DNA from: Mytilisepta virgata
Lineage: Eukaryota; Mollusca; Bivalvia; Mytilida; Mytilidae
DNA length: 64,000 bases
Direction: 5' to 3'
Assembly (NCBI GenBank): GCA_028015205.1
Contig: CM051514.1
Location: forward strand, 22,088,150 to 22,152,149
Below are positions 1 through 11,694 of this stretch, in pieces (within the stretch, counting starts at the first letter, position 1; each line of letters opens with the position of its first letter). A model generated the notes under the pieces. The model was given only the letters and a program-made list of their open reading frames with translations. It had not been told where the DNA came from and did no database searches. A program made the position numbers and the translations under genes.

Positions 1-1399
1 AATACGGTATAGAAATAAAATGCATAAATTGGAAATAGAAAGACAAGTTTAGGACACAAGCTTGAATTCCAAATTTTCGACCCACGTTTAGAAAATCAAA
101 ATTCTAAAACCTTGTTCCGCATCTACAGGTAGTATGCAACCACTCTATATAGAAATTAAACTAAACCCAAAAGTGAAGGAGGATTTGATGTCACAAGTCT
201 GACGGACGGACACAATCGCTACCCTTACGAAATGAATATTCCGTAATTGGTCTTGAAAGTTTCCATATTTTGTCCGGTACCATTTAGGAATTAGTCCGGG
301 TGATAAATCATGGTCTGTTTTTGGTCCGGGAACAATCCAAAAAGAGTACAGATAGTCTGTATTTAGTCCGGGAAATTTAGCATCCTGTTCAGGATTTCCG
401 GTTTCAGTCCGGTTTGTCTGTTAATAGTTAGGATATTTCCGTAAGCAGTCCGTTATTTTTTTACCATGTCTAATGTGGTCCGTTAATGGTCTGGGAATAA
501 TGGACAGAAAAATATCAGACATTTTAGTTCCGTAACTGATCCGTAAAATTTGGACTTATAAAATAAAGAATTACTTGGTGTTCCCCAAGTGTTCCATGAA
601 TTTTAGACTTAGAAGAAATATAAAAATTATTTTCTGTATGTAGTTGTTTCATGAAAATTTCATCCTTGTTATCAGGACCCATTGACTCGTTCCTTAAAAT
701 TGTGTTTTTTATATTTTATTTGTTATTCTTAGCCAGGATTTTACAGACTCCCCTACATCACCACCTGACCAGGGTGTATTGGGGCTTTAATAATAATAAA
801 TTAAATAAATATATACATTATTTACATGTACATATATCATGTGCATACAGCAATATGACATACAAAAACTTGTGTTTTATTATAGACGTTTGAATCCGTT
901 CACTCGCCATGCTCACACACTCATAACTCATTCTTATATCCACATTTAGGACTCATTATATATTTTCTCCTGGAACCTAGCTGTTGCATCACTGAGTAAT
1001 GACTCCTCCATGCTTCTATATATCTAAAAAAATTATAATCACACTGCATTTTATGCAAAACTTGTGTGTTTTAGGAACTTTTGCAACAAAACTTACAAGA
1101 CAACACATTTACTCTCACTCCCACACATCAACTTGCACATATTGTGCACAAATATTTATCAAATAATGTTAAAATACATTCATATTCAATGAAAGATTTC
1201 AGATAAAGGAGTCCATAATTTTTCAATTCATTGTTGTATATTGTTAATATTTCCAGGTTTTTTTTTATCTGTTAATGGTATTTCAACTAGAATCATTGAA
1301 TTACCTGGACTTTTAATGTTTTTTTATTCCTAACATCACTGATGAGACTTTTTATCTTATTGATGAACTGTGGTATTAATCAATGAAAAATGGAAAAAA
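1..1399. other. Non-coding, AT-rich flank
   Basis: No convincing gene is seen. Between about 240 and 560 there is a loose array of 'gtccggg' and 'ttccgt' motifs at irregular spacing. It resembles, in opposite orientation, the stretch at about 46320-46640. The open frame at 651-893 has no recognisable domain and unremarkable composition, and I do not call it. Confidence 0.5.
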
Positions 1400-2240
1400 C
1401 CAGAGGCTCCACAGAGCCTGTAATCGCTCACCTGGCAAAAGGTGGCTATTTTTTGCTAAACTGTGTATGATTATGACATCTATTTATGTTAAACTAAGTT
1501 GAGTCATAGGGGCCATCTTGAAATTCTAATTTGCAAACTATTCAAAAATTTAATACAGGACCAATTAACAATCATGCTTGCAATGTAATGACTCGATCCA
1601 CTTGGTGGTTTTTGACATGAAGATTTTCAAAATTTGGACCAATCAGATCTCATGATTTGTCCTGGTGGCCATGATTAATTTTCGATCCGCATCAAAATCT
1701 GGTAAGGACCATCTGTCTAACATTTCTGCCAAGTTTGGTTGAATTCTGTTCAGTGGTTTCATAAAAGAAAGTGAAACCATGACATTCCAATAGGGTCCAA
1801 TGTTAAACTAAGTCGCGTCATGCAACCATCTTGAATTTCTGATCGGCAAAAGATTCACAAGTTTAATGAAGGACCACTAACAATCATTCCTGCAAAGTCA
1901 CAATTCAATCTGCATAGTGGTTTCTGACAAGAAGATTTTTAAAATTTGGACCAATCAGAACACCTTATTGGCCCAGGTGGCCATGAATTTGCAATCCGTA
2001 CCAAAAACACAATCTGGTAACAGACCATCTGCCTAACATTTCTGTAAAGTTTGGTTGAAATCTGTTCAGTAGTTTTATTAAAGAAAGTGAAAATGTGAAA
2101 TTTCCATAGGGTCCAATGTTAATCTAAGTCACGTCATGGTGGCCATCTTGAATTTCCGATCACCAAACGATTCACAAGTTTATACTACAGGACCACCCAA
2201 CAATCATTCCTGCAAAGTCACAATTCGATCGGCATAGTTG
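1400..2240 (-). mobile_element. Helentron-like non-autonomous element, 3' end at 1400
   Basis: Read on the minus strand, the element ends with CCAGGTGAGCGATTACAGG, a GGCTC/GAGCC hairpin and CTGG followed by T. Three other copies in this window end the same way (8857, 36906, 57014). The body has diverged tandem units of 250-300 bp around 'gtggccatcttgaatttc', the reverse complement of the 'gaaattcaagatggcc' core. The 5' end cannot be placed. The class is inferred from the 3' hairpin, the CTRG end, a T after the end, and the subterminal inverted repeat. Confidence 0.6.
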
Positions 2241-2442
2241 TATATAGATATGTTAAGACAACATCTCCCGTGTAAGGAAATCTAATGCTAACAATGAGTT
2301 GCTTATCTCGGAAGTGCATACAATTTTGGTGATGTCATGTGATTGATGCATATCAAATAAGACCTAATCCGAAATTCCAGGCAAACTTACATATTGCTGT
2401 AAAAATCTACTTGTCTTTTCTTTCTGTGATCATAAAAATAGT

Positions 2443-3005
2443 TCAATCCTTTTCAATATGGTTCGGAAATTTTGTAACAAATGCAAAACTGTAATTTTCT
2501 TCAAAGTCTGCATATAGAACCTTCTCTTTGATATCAGTTACACATATAATGTCAACATTTTTAGGGTTCGGCTTCTTCACAACCACGGTTTGCTCCATTT
2601 TCAACCCTGTCAGTCTGTCTGTTACAATTTCAATGTTATGGAGCACTTTCAAAGGAGAAATGACTGCACAGTACTTTGATAGATTGGAGCAATTGCAGAA
2701 TTGGAAGAAATTGTAGCAAAAACAGCCTCCTGTTAAACGAAGATACATTATAATTTGTGCAAATTTACTATCATTTTGTTCTATTGTATAACTATTTCTC
2801 TGTTCTACTCTTTGATATCGCTGACTATGAATCATTTCTCCGTTCTTTAAAATACGTTGAAATTGACAAACTTCACCCTTAAACCTAGGAAATCTCTCTT
2901 CTATTTGCTTCATCACATTTTCCGCAAGATCCTGACTTTGTAACATTTTCATACGTCCTACTGCTAAAATTTCATCTGTACACATGACCTTCTCAACAAC
3001 ACGTC
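2443..3005 (-). CDS. Last exon of DUF4218-like transposase-derived gene
   Basis: This is the terminal exon of a minus-strand gene. A splice acceptor (TTTAATTTCAG) precedes 3005. The first base completes a codon begun in the exon ending at 3545, and the frame runs to a stop at 2443. The peptide contains 'KNGEMIHSQRY' and 'RNSYTIEQNDSKFAQIIMYL', the kind of segment that follows the DUF4218 region in transposase-derived proteins of plants and animals. A later part, 'VTDIKEKVLYADF', also fits. No catalytic residues can be assigned in this part. The family call rests on recalled pattern, not on a search. It may be a domesticated gene or an old transposon gene; all four exons keep open frames and matching phases. 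Confidence 0.55.
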
Positions 3006-3544
3006 TGAAATTAAATAAAAATAATTTTGATCAACAGTTTACATGAACTCTAGTGTTTTTCAGTGTATAAGGAGTATCAATAAAATAATCTTAGTTGAAT
3101 TACCTCCCTTCAATGTAATTAAAGAGCAACTATTTTCCTTTGTACTAAGTTTCATAAATTCTGTGCAGTGGTTTAGGAGAAGTTGGGCTTCATATGAGAA
3201 ATGAATTAATTAAAAATTTAAGTTGATCGAATTATCTCCCTATAATGTCACTGGAAAGCAATTATGTTTCTTCATGCACATCTTCATATGATATTCTTCC
3301 ATTGTGCAAATTAAGTTTCATAAAAATCCAAGCATCGGCAAAGGGGGCTTTGCACTTACAAGATCTATGGAAAGACCTATGGCACTGCAGTTTATGGTTC
3401 GTTTTCAAATCCAACACCAAACCTGTTTCCTTCAAGATCTGAGAGGGAACAGGTAGCAAGTGGTATAACAATGATCACCATATGTTTAAGGCTGACTGTC
3501 TTTTAAATTTGCCAAAACTTATGCTTCAATGAATGATAGCTTAC

Positions 3545-3657
3545 AATTCAGGTTTAGTTCCTTTCATTCTGTTATACAGCTCCTCAATTTCTGACCCAGC
3601 TTCAAGTTTCTTTGCCAATTCTGGTAGAGCCTGAACTACTGATACAGTACGCAAAAC
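3545..3657 (-). CDS. Internal exon of DUF4218-like gene
   Basis: A 113-nt exon lies between acceptor TTATTTGTAG and donor GTAAGC on the minus strand. It enters in phase 0 and leaves two bases, which the acceptor at 3005 completes. The peptide begins VLRTVSVVQALPELAKK and continues as a charged helix-like segment. It follows directly on the 'GTQNVENQ' end of the preceding exon, as in related proteins where the Gag-sized region is followed by 'Q(I/V)'. It is too short to be recognised alone; the support is the phase agreement on both sides. Confidence 0.55.
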
Positions 3658-4619
3658 CTACAAATAATATTTCTGACATAAACATTTCACAGCTTATACT
3701 TTATGCCTAAGCTTGCAGACGTTTTACAGACTTTCTTTTTTGTGCAAATTTGTAATAAACTTCTTACAGATAAGCTGATGGAACAAGGTTATGTTGCTTA
3801 AAGACTTTAAAATCAGCACTCCAAAAGTGCTATGGTCCCTATCATGAACTCATTTGATATGGGGTTTCCATCTCAACCATGAAGACAGAATTGTTTGCGG
3901 TGTTGTACCTTTCCTGTTTCGTTCACTACTGACTTGACATGAAAGGGCCTTGGTGAATTTTTTATGACAAGCAGGGGATGCTTACCCGACCAGTGAACCT
4001 GGTCCAGTGGATTCGTAGTAGCTCTTTTTATTTCATTTTTGTGTGTATATATTTCAAATTGCTTTGTTTGTTTGTTGTAATGTGTTGATTTCTTAGGATT
4101 GTATTTGTAATTGTTCTTCAACTAAATATGATATTGTTTACTGTTTTAATCCTGGTTTGCCTTGTTTTCACTCACATTTATGGGACGTTTCAGAATTTAA
4201 TGTATATGTGTTGGAATGTATTTCGCTACTGCCCCATCACCAATATAATTTGAACAGATATTTTTCCAATATTTCCTGATTAAATCTTTCCTTAGAACCC
4301 ACAAATATTTAATAAACATGTCTCCTAAAACCAGTTTTATTGATAATATTTTCAATTCATTAATGTGATGAATATAGCATAAGCTTTCAATTTAACTCGA
4401 TTCAAACTTGATTACTATACATTAAATTACCCAGTATCCTTTTGGGCTTTCCATGTCTACATGTATGTCAAATGCAACTTCTACAGAATGACCTAGCAAA
4501 TTATATTGCAATATTGTGAATGTACTTGAATTCGTGAATACCAATTTTCTTGGATTTTGGAAGAAACATATGTTTGTGGATTCTTTAATTTGTTGTATTC
4601 AAGACTGGGACATACAAAT

Positions 4620-4965
4620 CAATAGGTCATTTTCTAGTTACCATATCCGGATCAGTTATTACATTGCTTTGTCACGTGATTACGTCATTATTTAAGGCAT
4701 CTCATAGATACTACGCCAGCAATTTCTCCTATATAGGTATTTCTCCTTAAAGAAGATTTAGTCACGATTGAATAGTTTATCAATGGTCAGAATAAACATT
4801 GTTTTAAGAATTTATTTAGTTCTCAACGACAAGGTAACTTTTTATTGCTCCCGACAGACGTTTTCTATGCCGTCAATCACTGAATATGCCTTAAATTTTA
4901 CCAGGTGACGTTAGGTATCACGTGATGGTTTAACTAATAACCCGCATCCCGGAAATGGCCTATTG
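4620..4965. repeat. MITE-like element with long imperfect inverted ends
   Basis: The left end CAATAGGTCATTTTC is matched inverted at the right by CAATAGGCCATTTCC. Further inside, both arms carry a TTATTA segment and then CACGTGAT. The interior is non-coding. No clean target duplication is visible, so superfamily is not assigned. It lies in the intron between exons ending at 5115 and starting at 3657. Confidence 0.4.
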
Positions 4966-5114
4966 GAAATTTCCTTTTCGTTGAGAACCAAATTTCATGG
5001 TATGCCCAATCCCTGAAAACCACAAAAATGGTACCCCAAAAACAATAATACTTTCACAGTAGCTAATTTGCAAATCTATTTTTCCCTTTATTTTCTACAT
5101 TATTTTTTCTTTAC

Positions 5115-5272
5115 CTGATTTTCAACATTTTGTGTACCACTGAAGAAGCGACGAAGCTGACCATTATAGTCTTCAAAGTAAAAACAGGAATATGCCCATA
5201 AAGGACCGTTTCTAATCACATTTTCAGTGAGGTGCAGAAGTTGATGCATATTAAAGGTTGAAGTTCTTTGAC
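5115..5272 (-). CDS. Internal exon of DUF4218-like gene (conserved core)
   Basis: A 158-nt exon with acceptor CATAACAG and donor GTAAAG on the minus strand. Two entry bases complete a glycine codon from the exon ending at 6679, and it leaves in phase 0. The peptide includes 'NMHQLLHLTENVIRNGPLWA', then 'FYFEDYNGQLRRFFSGTQNV'. This is the most recognisable DUF4218 signature (N-x-H-x-L-L-H-L, G-P-L-W, F-E-x-x-N-G). The domain is common in CACTA-type transposon proteins and in animal genes derived from them. Its biochemical role is unknown to me. Confidence 0.65.
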
Positions 5273-5540
5273 CTGTTATGAAAGTAAAAGTTATGATAAG
5301 TAAAAAAATTTTAAGTCTTCCCCGGAAGACATGTGTTGCCTGCCTGCCTAGAAGGGGAGACACAATAGAAGTCATGGCGCTTAAGCCATATACCAAATAT
5401 CAAACCTTTAACTCTAGTAGAAGCCGAGAAATTTGTGACAGTAAAGTGTGATTCGGACGACGACGACGAAAGTGATCCCTATATGTCTCCCCATACTTCA
5501 TGTGGAGGTGACACAATAATTTAATACGCATAGAAAATAT
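5273..5540. repeat. Palindrome-rich repeat module
   Basis: The stretch holds the palindrome GTCTTCCCCGGAAGAC (about 5314-5330), a second near-palindrome ATGGCGCTTAAGCCAT (about 5374-5389), two copies of a '(g)agacacaata' motif and a 'cggacgacgacgacg' run at about 5455. The run is the reverse complement of the 'cgtcgtcgtccg' starts of other repeats here, so I read it as one end of a dispersed element. No coding sense is seen. Confidence 0.35.
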
Positions 5541-6059
5541 GGAAAGATAAAAATAATTCAATAGATTATTGATTGTTTCCCCCTCCCCTCCTCAGATTTT
5601 GAGCTGATATGTTGACATTGTATATGATCAATCAAATGAAAAAGACTTAGGATTATCTGTCAGTTGTCACTTTGAACAAGAAGAGAAGTGTCAACAGACA
5701 CAAACTACCCAGAAATGCAAGACAAAAAAGGACAAAACAAGATCAAACATGATGAAAGGTAAAAAAACAAATATCACATACAATTTTAGAAATATAATTA
5801 CATCCACTCCCCTCTCTGCGAAATACCTCAAATACCTCACCTTTGTATCCAAATCCTGGGTTCATACATTTATTGAAGTTCCAAAGTCATTATATCGATA
5901 CATTAACTTTTCAGTTGAAACATTAAAATACAAAATATTCAAATTTTTCCCATGGACTTCTAGTTCGTATAAACCCCATCACCTTTTAACACCCCCCAAC
6001 CCCCTTTAGTTGGTATGATAAAAAAAGGCAACTAGACATATAGGCGTACAATATCACAA

Positions 6060-6665
6060 AGTTTCAATGAATTCCCATTTGGGGTTTCTGAAATACGCCT
6101 GTGAACAGTGAAAGAAGGAAAGAAAGAAGTAGAGAGCATAGAAATAAACAGAGCAAAACAATAAGTCCCGGTTACTACATGGTCAGGCTGTCAGGGACTT
6201 AATTAGGTGATAATTCATTACAATATGGAAGGGAGGCTGCCAGACTCCCCAAAACGCATCTGCACACCAACCTACATGATGGTAGGCCACACAGTATCTG
6301 AGAAATCGAGTCGGACGTAAAACTTAACCAGAGTCAATGATGCATGAAATGTAGGTCAAAATGACCTATTTATGGTAGGATGCTGCTAGACTCCCCAAGA
6401 TACATCTCCACACCAAGTTTCATGATGGTGGGCTGCCTAGTATCAGAAATCAAGTCGGGTTTTAAAATTATTCGAAGTCATTCATCCATGAAATATAGGT
6501 CATGTGACCCCTGTTTTGAGTGTGATGAGGGGTTACGCCCTTTTGCATCTACATACCAAGAAATAATATTGTAGGTGCTTTAGTTCCAGAGAACTGGCTC
6601 CGTACGCGGACTAGGACGCCAAGGGTACGCCAATAGTCCCCCTCTACTTCGGAGAGGCAAACTAA
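6060..6665. repeat. Tandem-core repeat ending in hairpin
   Basis: Two to three units of about 145-148 bp are recognisable by 'agactccccaa', at 6242 and 6390, with a decayed third near 6535. The array ends near 6600-6660 with an imperfect hairpin built on CCTCTACTTCGGAGAGG, preceded by a 'gcggactaggacgcc' stretch. The layout (tandem core, short terminal palindrome) matches the other Helentron-like elements. It lies in the intron between the exons at 6679 and 5272. Confidence 0.4.
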
Positions 6666-6678
6666 AAATTATATTTAC

Positions 6679-6876
6679 CATACAAGCTTGACACTTGAAA
6701 GCAGAAATACTTTAGGTTTCTCTCGGCTTGATCTATCTGACTCTTTTGAACCTTTTCCTGTAGAAGCATCCACAATGACTCCACCAATAACAAGAAGTGC
6801 TGGTAGTGTACATCTGGCAATACTTGGTACATACATACATGTCCATAAAACAGTACCCATGCTCGAAACTCTGATG
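6679..6876 (-). CDS. Upstream exon of DUF4218-like gene
   Basis: A 198-nt exon lies between acceptor TTTCATTCCAG and donor GTAAAT on the minus strand. In the frame imposed by the next exon it reads ASEFRAWVLFYGH, then 'HYQHFLLLVESLWMLL', then 'DQAERNLKYFCFQVSSLYG'. This matches the usual order in DUF4218-region proteins: S-E-(F/W)-R-x-W, a Y-x-H segment, then A-E-x-x-L, then S-x-L-Y-G. The last base plus GT of the next exon gives the expected Gly. Exons further upstream were not found; the start of the gene is missing or lies beyond repeats at 7.6-8.9 kb. Confidence 0.6.
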
Positions 6877-6899
6877 CTGGAATGAAATTAAAATCATAT

Positions 6900-7590
6900 A
6901 TGTAAAATTGAAAATCTAAAACCTTTTGCCTTTCAAGGCCCAGATTCCATCATCTAGTTATATGCTATTCAATATTTGTTTAATATATCCTTCTGATTTT
7001 ATATATATCAGACCATGCAAATTTAATTTCTTGATTTTCAGGCACTTTCTTATTTCTTCTAGAGGTGTCATATCAATAGAATAAATATAAAAAAGCCTTC
7101 CCTCATCACTTTTTTTGGTTTACCACGATGAGCAATGTAAAAGTCTGCCTCATCTTTTTTTAGTGATAATATAAGATCAAAAGGAATTGCTGTGAAAATT
7201 GGACTATGAACCAAGTAATAAACTCAGTATGCCATTAAACCTTGGTAAGCTTTCAAAACAAGTTTGGCACAGACAAAAAGGCAGGGTTAAGTTTATCATC
7301 AAATTAATATCTCTTTAAAATTGGAAATAAAAACAAAACTGTTAAAATTTGAAAAGGAAAATGGTGGCCAGTTTAAAAATGGAAGCTCAAAAAATATTTT
7401 CAATATCCTCGTTTACATGCGTCAAATATGCAACATCTATCCACCATTCTTTGCATGTGTGGAATATGTATAGTGTGTCCATATTGGTCCCAAGGTTTGC
7501 CTTTATTCTTTCAAATAAAATTTTCATTTTTTAGCTTTCTGGACCTAAATAGGGTAAACAGTACATGTGATAGGGACATTTCTTTTCCTA
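6900..7590. other. Non-coding stretch
   Basis: AT-rich sequence between the DUF4218-like gene and the repeat array that follows. Short open frames on both strands have no recognisable domain. Nothing else is seen. Confidence 0.4.
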
Positions 7591-7599
7591 TTAGACTGT

Positions 7600-8857
7600 A
7601 TACCTTTCCAATGCTTCAAGTCACTTATTGATCTTGGTACCAAACTTGGCAGCAATGTTCCTGGGAAGGTCCTTTACAGAGTTTATAATTTTGGTTGCGA
7701 TCGAATATTGTCAGAAACCACAAGACCAAATGAATTTCTACTTTGCAGGAATGTTCCTTAGATGGTCCTCTACCAAATTTATAATTTTGGTGCTGATTGG
7801 AAATCCAAGATGGCCGCCACCGTGGGACATAGTTAACATAGGACCTTACGGGAAATACATACAAACAACTTCTTCTACGAAACCATTTGACAGATTGAAT
7901 TGATAATATGCCTGAGTGATTGTATGAAGGTCCTATACCAAATTTGTAATTTTGATGCTGATCGGAAATCCAAGATGGCTGCCACTGCAGGACATAGTGT
8001 TCTTATTGCCTGAAATTTCAAAAATCTTCGTGTCAGAAACCACAAGACCAAATGAACTTCTACTTTGCAGGAATGTTCCTTAGATGGTCCGCTACCAAAT
8101 TTGTAATTTTGGTCCTGATTTGGAAATCCAAGATGGCCACCACCGTGGGACATAGTTAACATAGGACCTTATGGGAAATACATACAAACAACTCTTCTTC
8201 GAAACTGTTTGACAGATTGAATTGATAATATGCCTGAATGATTGTATGATGGTCCTGTACCAATTAGTTTATAATTTTGATGCTGATCGAAAATCAAAGA
8301 TGGCTGCCACTGCAGGACATAGTTAACACAGGACCCAATGGGGGAAAAATACAAACATCATCTTCTTAGAAATGGTTTGACAGAATGAATGGATAATTTG
8401 CCTGAATGATCATATGATGGTCCTCTACCTAGTTTGTAATTTTTATGCTGATCGGAAATCCAAGATGGCTGCCATCGAGGGACATAGTTAACATAGGACC
8501 CTATGGGAAGTACATACAAACAACTTCTTCTCAGTTCACTGTATGACAGATTGAAATGATATTGTGCCTGAATGATCAGATTATGGTACTTAACAAAGTT
8601 TGTGTTTTTTGTGCCAATCTAAAATCCGAGATGGCTGCCACCGCGGGACATAGTTTAACATAGGACCCTAAAGGAAATACGAACAAAGAGCTTCTTCTCA
8701 GGAACTGTATGACAAATTGAAATGATATTACGCCTGAATGATCAGATCATGGTCCTTAACGAAATTTTTTGTTTTTGGTGCTGATAAAAAATTCAAGATG
8801 TCTGCCACTATGTTACATAGTACAGGTGAGCGATTACAGGCTCCTGGGAGCCTCTGG
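7600..8857 (+). mobile_element. Helentron-like non-autonomous element with seven core units
   Basis: About seven tandem units of roughly 165 bp, each with a version of 'gctgatcggaaatccaagatggctgcc', lie from about 7790 to 8800. The 3' end is ACAGGTGAGCGATTACAGG, a hairpin of GGCTC/GAGCC type, then CTGG at 8854-8857 followed by T. The 5' terminus is decayed; the usual TTTTTAGCTCACCTG is not visible. Confidence 0.6.
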
Positions 8858-8880
8858 TTTATCAAATTTCCCAAAATATA

Positions 8881-9171
8881 CACAGGCAATTTTCTCCAAC
8901 GTGAAAATTACATGAATTTCATGTGAGATCACATGACATAAGCACGTTAATATCATGTGAAACGAGCAAAAACGTGATAATAACGTTAAATTCTCACGTG
9001 AAAATCATGTGATGAAATGACAAACATGATTATCACGTGAAAATATCACATGTGATTTTAACGTTTAAATATCACATTTTCACGTGATATTTACGTTTTT
9101 GCTCATTTCACGTGATATTAACACGTGAAATGAGAACTACGTGAAAATCACGTGGAAGAAAATTGCTTGTG
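8881..9171. repeat. Tc1/mariner-like MITE packed with CACGTG motifs
   Basis: A 291-bp element has 24-bp inverted ends (CACAGGCAATTTTCT... against CACAAGCAATTTTCT..., 21 of 24 matching). TA lies directly outside each end (8879-8880 and 9172-9173), the Tc1/mariner target duplication. The interior is non-coding and consists mostly of CACGTGA/TCACGTG and near variants, in both orientations. It begins 23 bp after the end of the preceding Helentron-like element. Confidence 0.6.
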
Positions 9172-9335
9172 TACAACAATTCTATGGAGGTAATTTTAGT
9201 ATGATTTCTGTTTGGCAGGAAAAGGGAGATAATTTCTGTTAAATGCTTTAATTTTAGCGTTTATTGGAAATGGCTATGTCATCTCTTTAAGATAAAGTTG
9301 CCCACATGTTCCTTATCTTTCTTAACATTTTATAG

Positions 9336-9391
9336 CTTCAGTCGCTGGATTGACTTTGATGATGCTTTCATTTCAAATGGTGGGAACTTTG
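9336..9391 (+). CDS. Possible upstream exon of BEN gene
   Basis: A 56-nt open segment lies between acceptor TTTTATAG and donor GTATAT. It gives FSRWIDFDDAFISNGGNF and leaves one base, which the exon at 9452 completes in frame. The splice sites are ordinary but the segment is short and has no recognisable domain, so it may be chance. Confidence 0.3.
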
Positions 9392-9451
9392 GTATATACA
9401 TTTCAGGTTGAAATTCTTTCAATATATTTTTTCATATCTTTTATTTAATAG

Positions 9452-9531
9452 TGGAGCAGAGGGATGAACGTACCGGGTCATTTTATAGGCATGCTGGCAT
9501 CTATAACCAGAAAGATGCACTGAAGCACAAG
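9452..9531 (+). CDS. Exon of BEN-domain gene
   Basis: An 80-nt exon lies between acceptor TTATTTAATAG and donor GTAAAT. The frame reads EQRDERTGSFYRHAGIYNQK and leaves in phase 0, matching the BEN exon at 10092. The peptide is polar and charged, as expected for the linker before a BEN domain. It has no domain of its own. Confidence 0.5.
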
Positions 9532-9719
9532 GTAAATGGTTAACAGCAAAGCACTAAGTACATACCTATATATTGTTTAAATTTTTCTGTTCAAAGGCAT
9601 TGAGAACTGTGTCATTTATCTAATTGGAAATAAATGGCTATATAGATTAGAGTGAATGCCTGAATACCTAGGTGTGAGATGAATAGCTCCAAAACTATAT
9701 TGATTTCCCACACATTCAT

Positions 9720-10060
9720 TGTCTTTATACTTGAATATATATGCCAATATTTCAGTTCCTCTATTCCAAAAAATCTATAATTTACAAGTCTCTATCCACA
9801 TATTTTCTCCTTTGAACAATGGCCAAGTTCCAGAGCAAGCTTTTGCCATCACTTTGCGTCCTCGATCCATCGTAAACTTTTCACATTTTTGTCTTCTCTG
9901 CAACTGCTTGATAGATTTCAATGACACTTTGCAGCAATTTTAATTGGAAAGTCCTCTACAAACGATTTAAATTTTGTTCTGGTCCAATGAAAAACCATGG
10001 CTGCTAGTGCTATTCGTTGATTCTGATTGCATGGTATCAGTTTTACATGAAATACTTACT
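9720..10060. repeat. Decayed 5' module of Helentron-like repeat
   Basis: A segment near 9830-10015 reads 'agcttttgccatcactttgcgtcc' in two parts and ends in a 'catggctgc' core remnant. It aligns by eye with the starts of the elements at 33862 and 55424. It lies in the intron between BEN exons. Confidence 0.4.
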
Positions 10061-10091
10061 TGTATAATAATTACTTGTTCTTTTTTTTTAG

Positions 10092-10278
10092 ATGGTAGAA
10101 ATAGTTCCTGGCTCTAATGTTTACATTACTCAGAGCCAACTGAGTTCTGTAATTGGAGGAGTCAGCACAAGAACCAAACTGGCCACCAGACTTCTCCGGT
10201 GTTTTCACACCGGAGAAGAACTTAAGACATTGGAAAGTTACTCCAATGTTGATCCTCAGATCAAAGATGCCATAGAAG
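10092..10278 (+). CDS. BEN-domain exon
   Basis: The exon follows a strong polypyrimidine tract and TTTAG and ends at donor GTTTGT in phase 1. The peptide MVEIVPGSNVYITQSQLSSV, followed by 'TRTKLATRLLRCFHTGEELKT', has the typical BEN layout: a hydrophobic 'PGS-x-V-x-I' start, a helix, 'K-L-A-x-x-L-L', then 'F-x-x-E-E-L'. BEN domains bind DNA or protein partners in chromatin and transcription factors. The C-terminal helices are missing here. The best continuation is the exon at 45443, which enters with the right phase. Only the first two-thirds of the domain are encoded in this exon. Confidence 0.65.
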
Positions 10279-10555
10279 GTTTGTATAAATGTTCTGTCTT
10301 ACTGGAATTTTTTTAATTATTAAGTCATATATCAACTAAACTTGGACATAAAAATGAACAGGAGATGAAGATTGAATTAATATATATATATATCTTTCAT
10401 ATTTTGACACTGTTTTATTACACCAACCATTGCTTTAATTTGGCATTCTTTTCTTCGTGGTAAGCAATTTTTCGAACGTGGACGCACGCCTCTCCGAAAC
10501 ATGAAGTCACGGATTGTATAATCAATATTGCAATAATGATGTTAAAGCACTGATA
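10279..10555 (+). other. Start of long candidate BEN intron
   Basis: Donor GTTTGT follows the BEN exon. The region is AT-rich with a short (ta)n run near 10382. No exon is seen. Confidence 0.4.
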
Positions 10556-10559
10556 CGGC

Positions 10560-10775
10560 GTTTTTTGTCCGCTATTTCCCTACAGTCCGCCGTTGCTTTT
10601 TGTCCGCAAAATGGCTACTTTTGTCCGCTACTTTCGCTTTATGTCCGCAGCTTTTTGTCCGATTTGCTTTTTGTCCGCAATATTTTCGTTTTGTCCGTAC
10701 ATTTTGCTCTTTGTCCGCCCCTTTCTGTCCGATTTCCTTTTTGTCCTAAATATTTGCTTTATGTCCGTGTTCTGC
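10560..10775. repeat. GTCCG-type tandem array (direct orientation)
   Basis: An irregular array of 'ttttgtccgc' units spaced 11-25 bp apart, about twelve copies. The reverse-complement form of the same array lies at about 44880-45175. Long open frames across it in several phases are a by-product of the repeat and are not genes. Confidence 0.65.
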
Positions 10776-10779
10776 ATCT

Positions 10780-11690
10780 TGATCATTTCACACGAGGGTC
10801 TTCAACGAAGATAAACAATATTCATCCCCTCAAGAGAGATCAATAAGGCCCCTAGCGTGCACTTGAACGAAAATCTTTATAAAAAATTAAGGTTACTCTC
10901 TTGTTACTCATCAGCAATGGAGTGCCAACTTCTAGCTGAAAGCAGCAGGGTTACAAAATGAGACTAATTATCGATCGCAACTAAAATATTCATTCATTCA
11001 AAACAATAATAATCAAGCCCAAGTCCGTGCTGCAAACTGCGATAACCGATGAACTGCAAATATAATATATATCATAGACAGTGGAACGAAATTGAGAGTG
11101 GAAAGGTCGCAAAACCATGACACCCAAATATAATACACGTGTTTGGCTTAGGCAGTGTAACGAAATTGAACGTGGGGAGGAGCAAAACTATTGCGCCCAA
11201 AATTTTCAACTACAGAAAGACATTACAGAACGTTACCACTGAAGACTTCAAAGCTAGTATATAGTCCTTCCGGTCATGTCATTTTCGTTGAAAGTGAATC
11301 TCACTACGGCAGAATTCTAGCCAAACGGCCCAAGTACCGTGAGTCACCATATAAACTGGAATTATAATTTCAAATTTTTTGTGGACGCCGTAGAGGACTG
11401 TGCAAGAATATGAATCAAATGAGAACAAGAGGAGATTGAGTCCCTGTTAGAATGGATTGAAGCTGCGTGGTCTTTAATCTTGAAACGTATAAATACGTTC
11501 AGTAGGTCAGTGAATGTAAAAGCTACTTATTACATTGAAAGCGATGAAATACCGTGATTTCTCGGTGAAATAAATATAGATTATTACATGGCTTTTTTCG
11601 TATCACATACTATATCAGCCCATGACCATGATATTAGCCCCGAGAGCTTTAGCATTTTTACACAAAATGTAAGAGTATAAAATATATATG
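10780..11690. other. Non-coding intergenic or intronic DNA
   Basis: No gene, strong repeat or splice-flanked open segment is recognised here. Confidence 0.4.
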
Positions 11691-11694
11691 TAAA

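Noticed and set aside
10514..10846. Open frames of 73-110 codons in two phases over the GTCCG array
   Set aside because: They are translations of a tandem repeat and lack domains; the repeat unit simply contains no stop codons.
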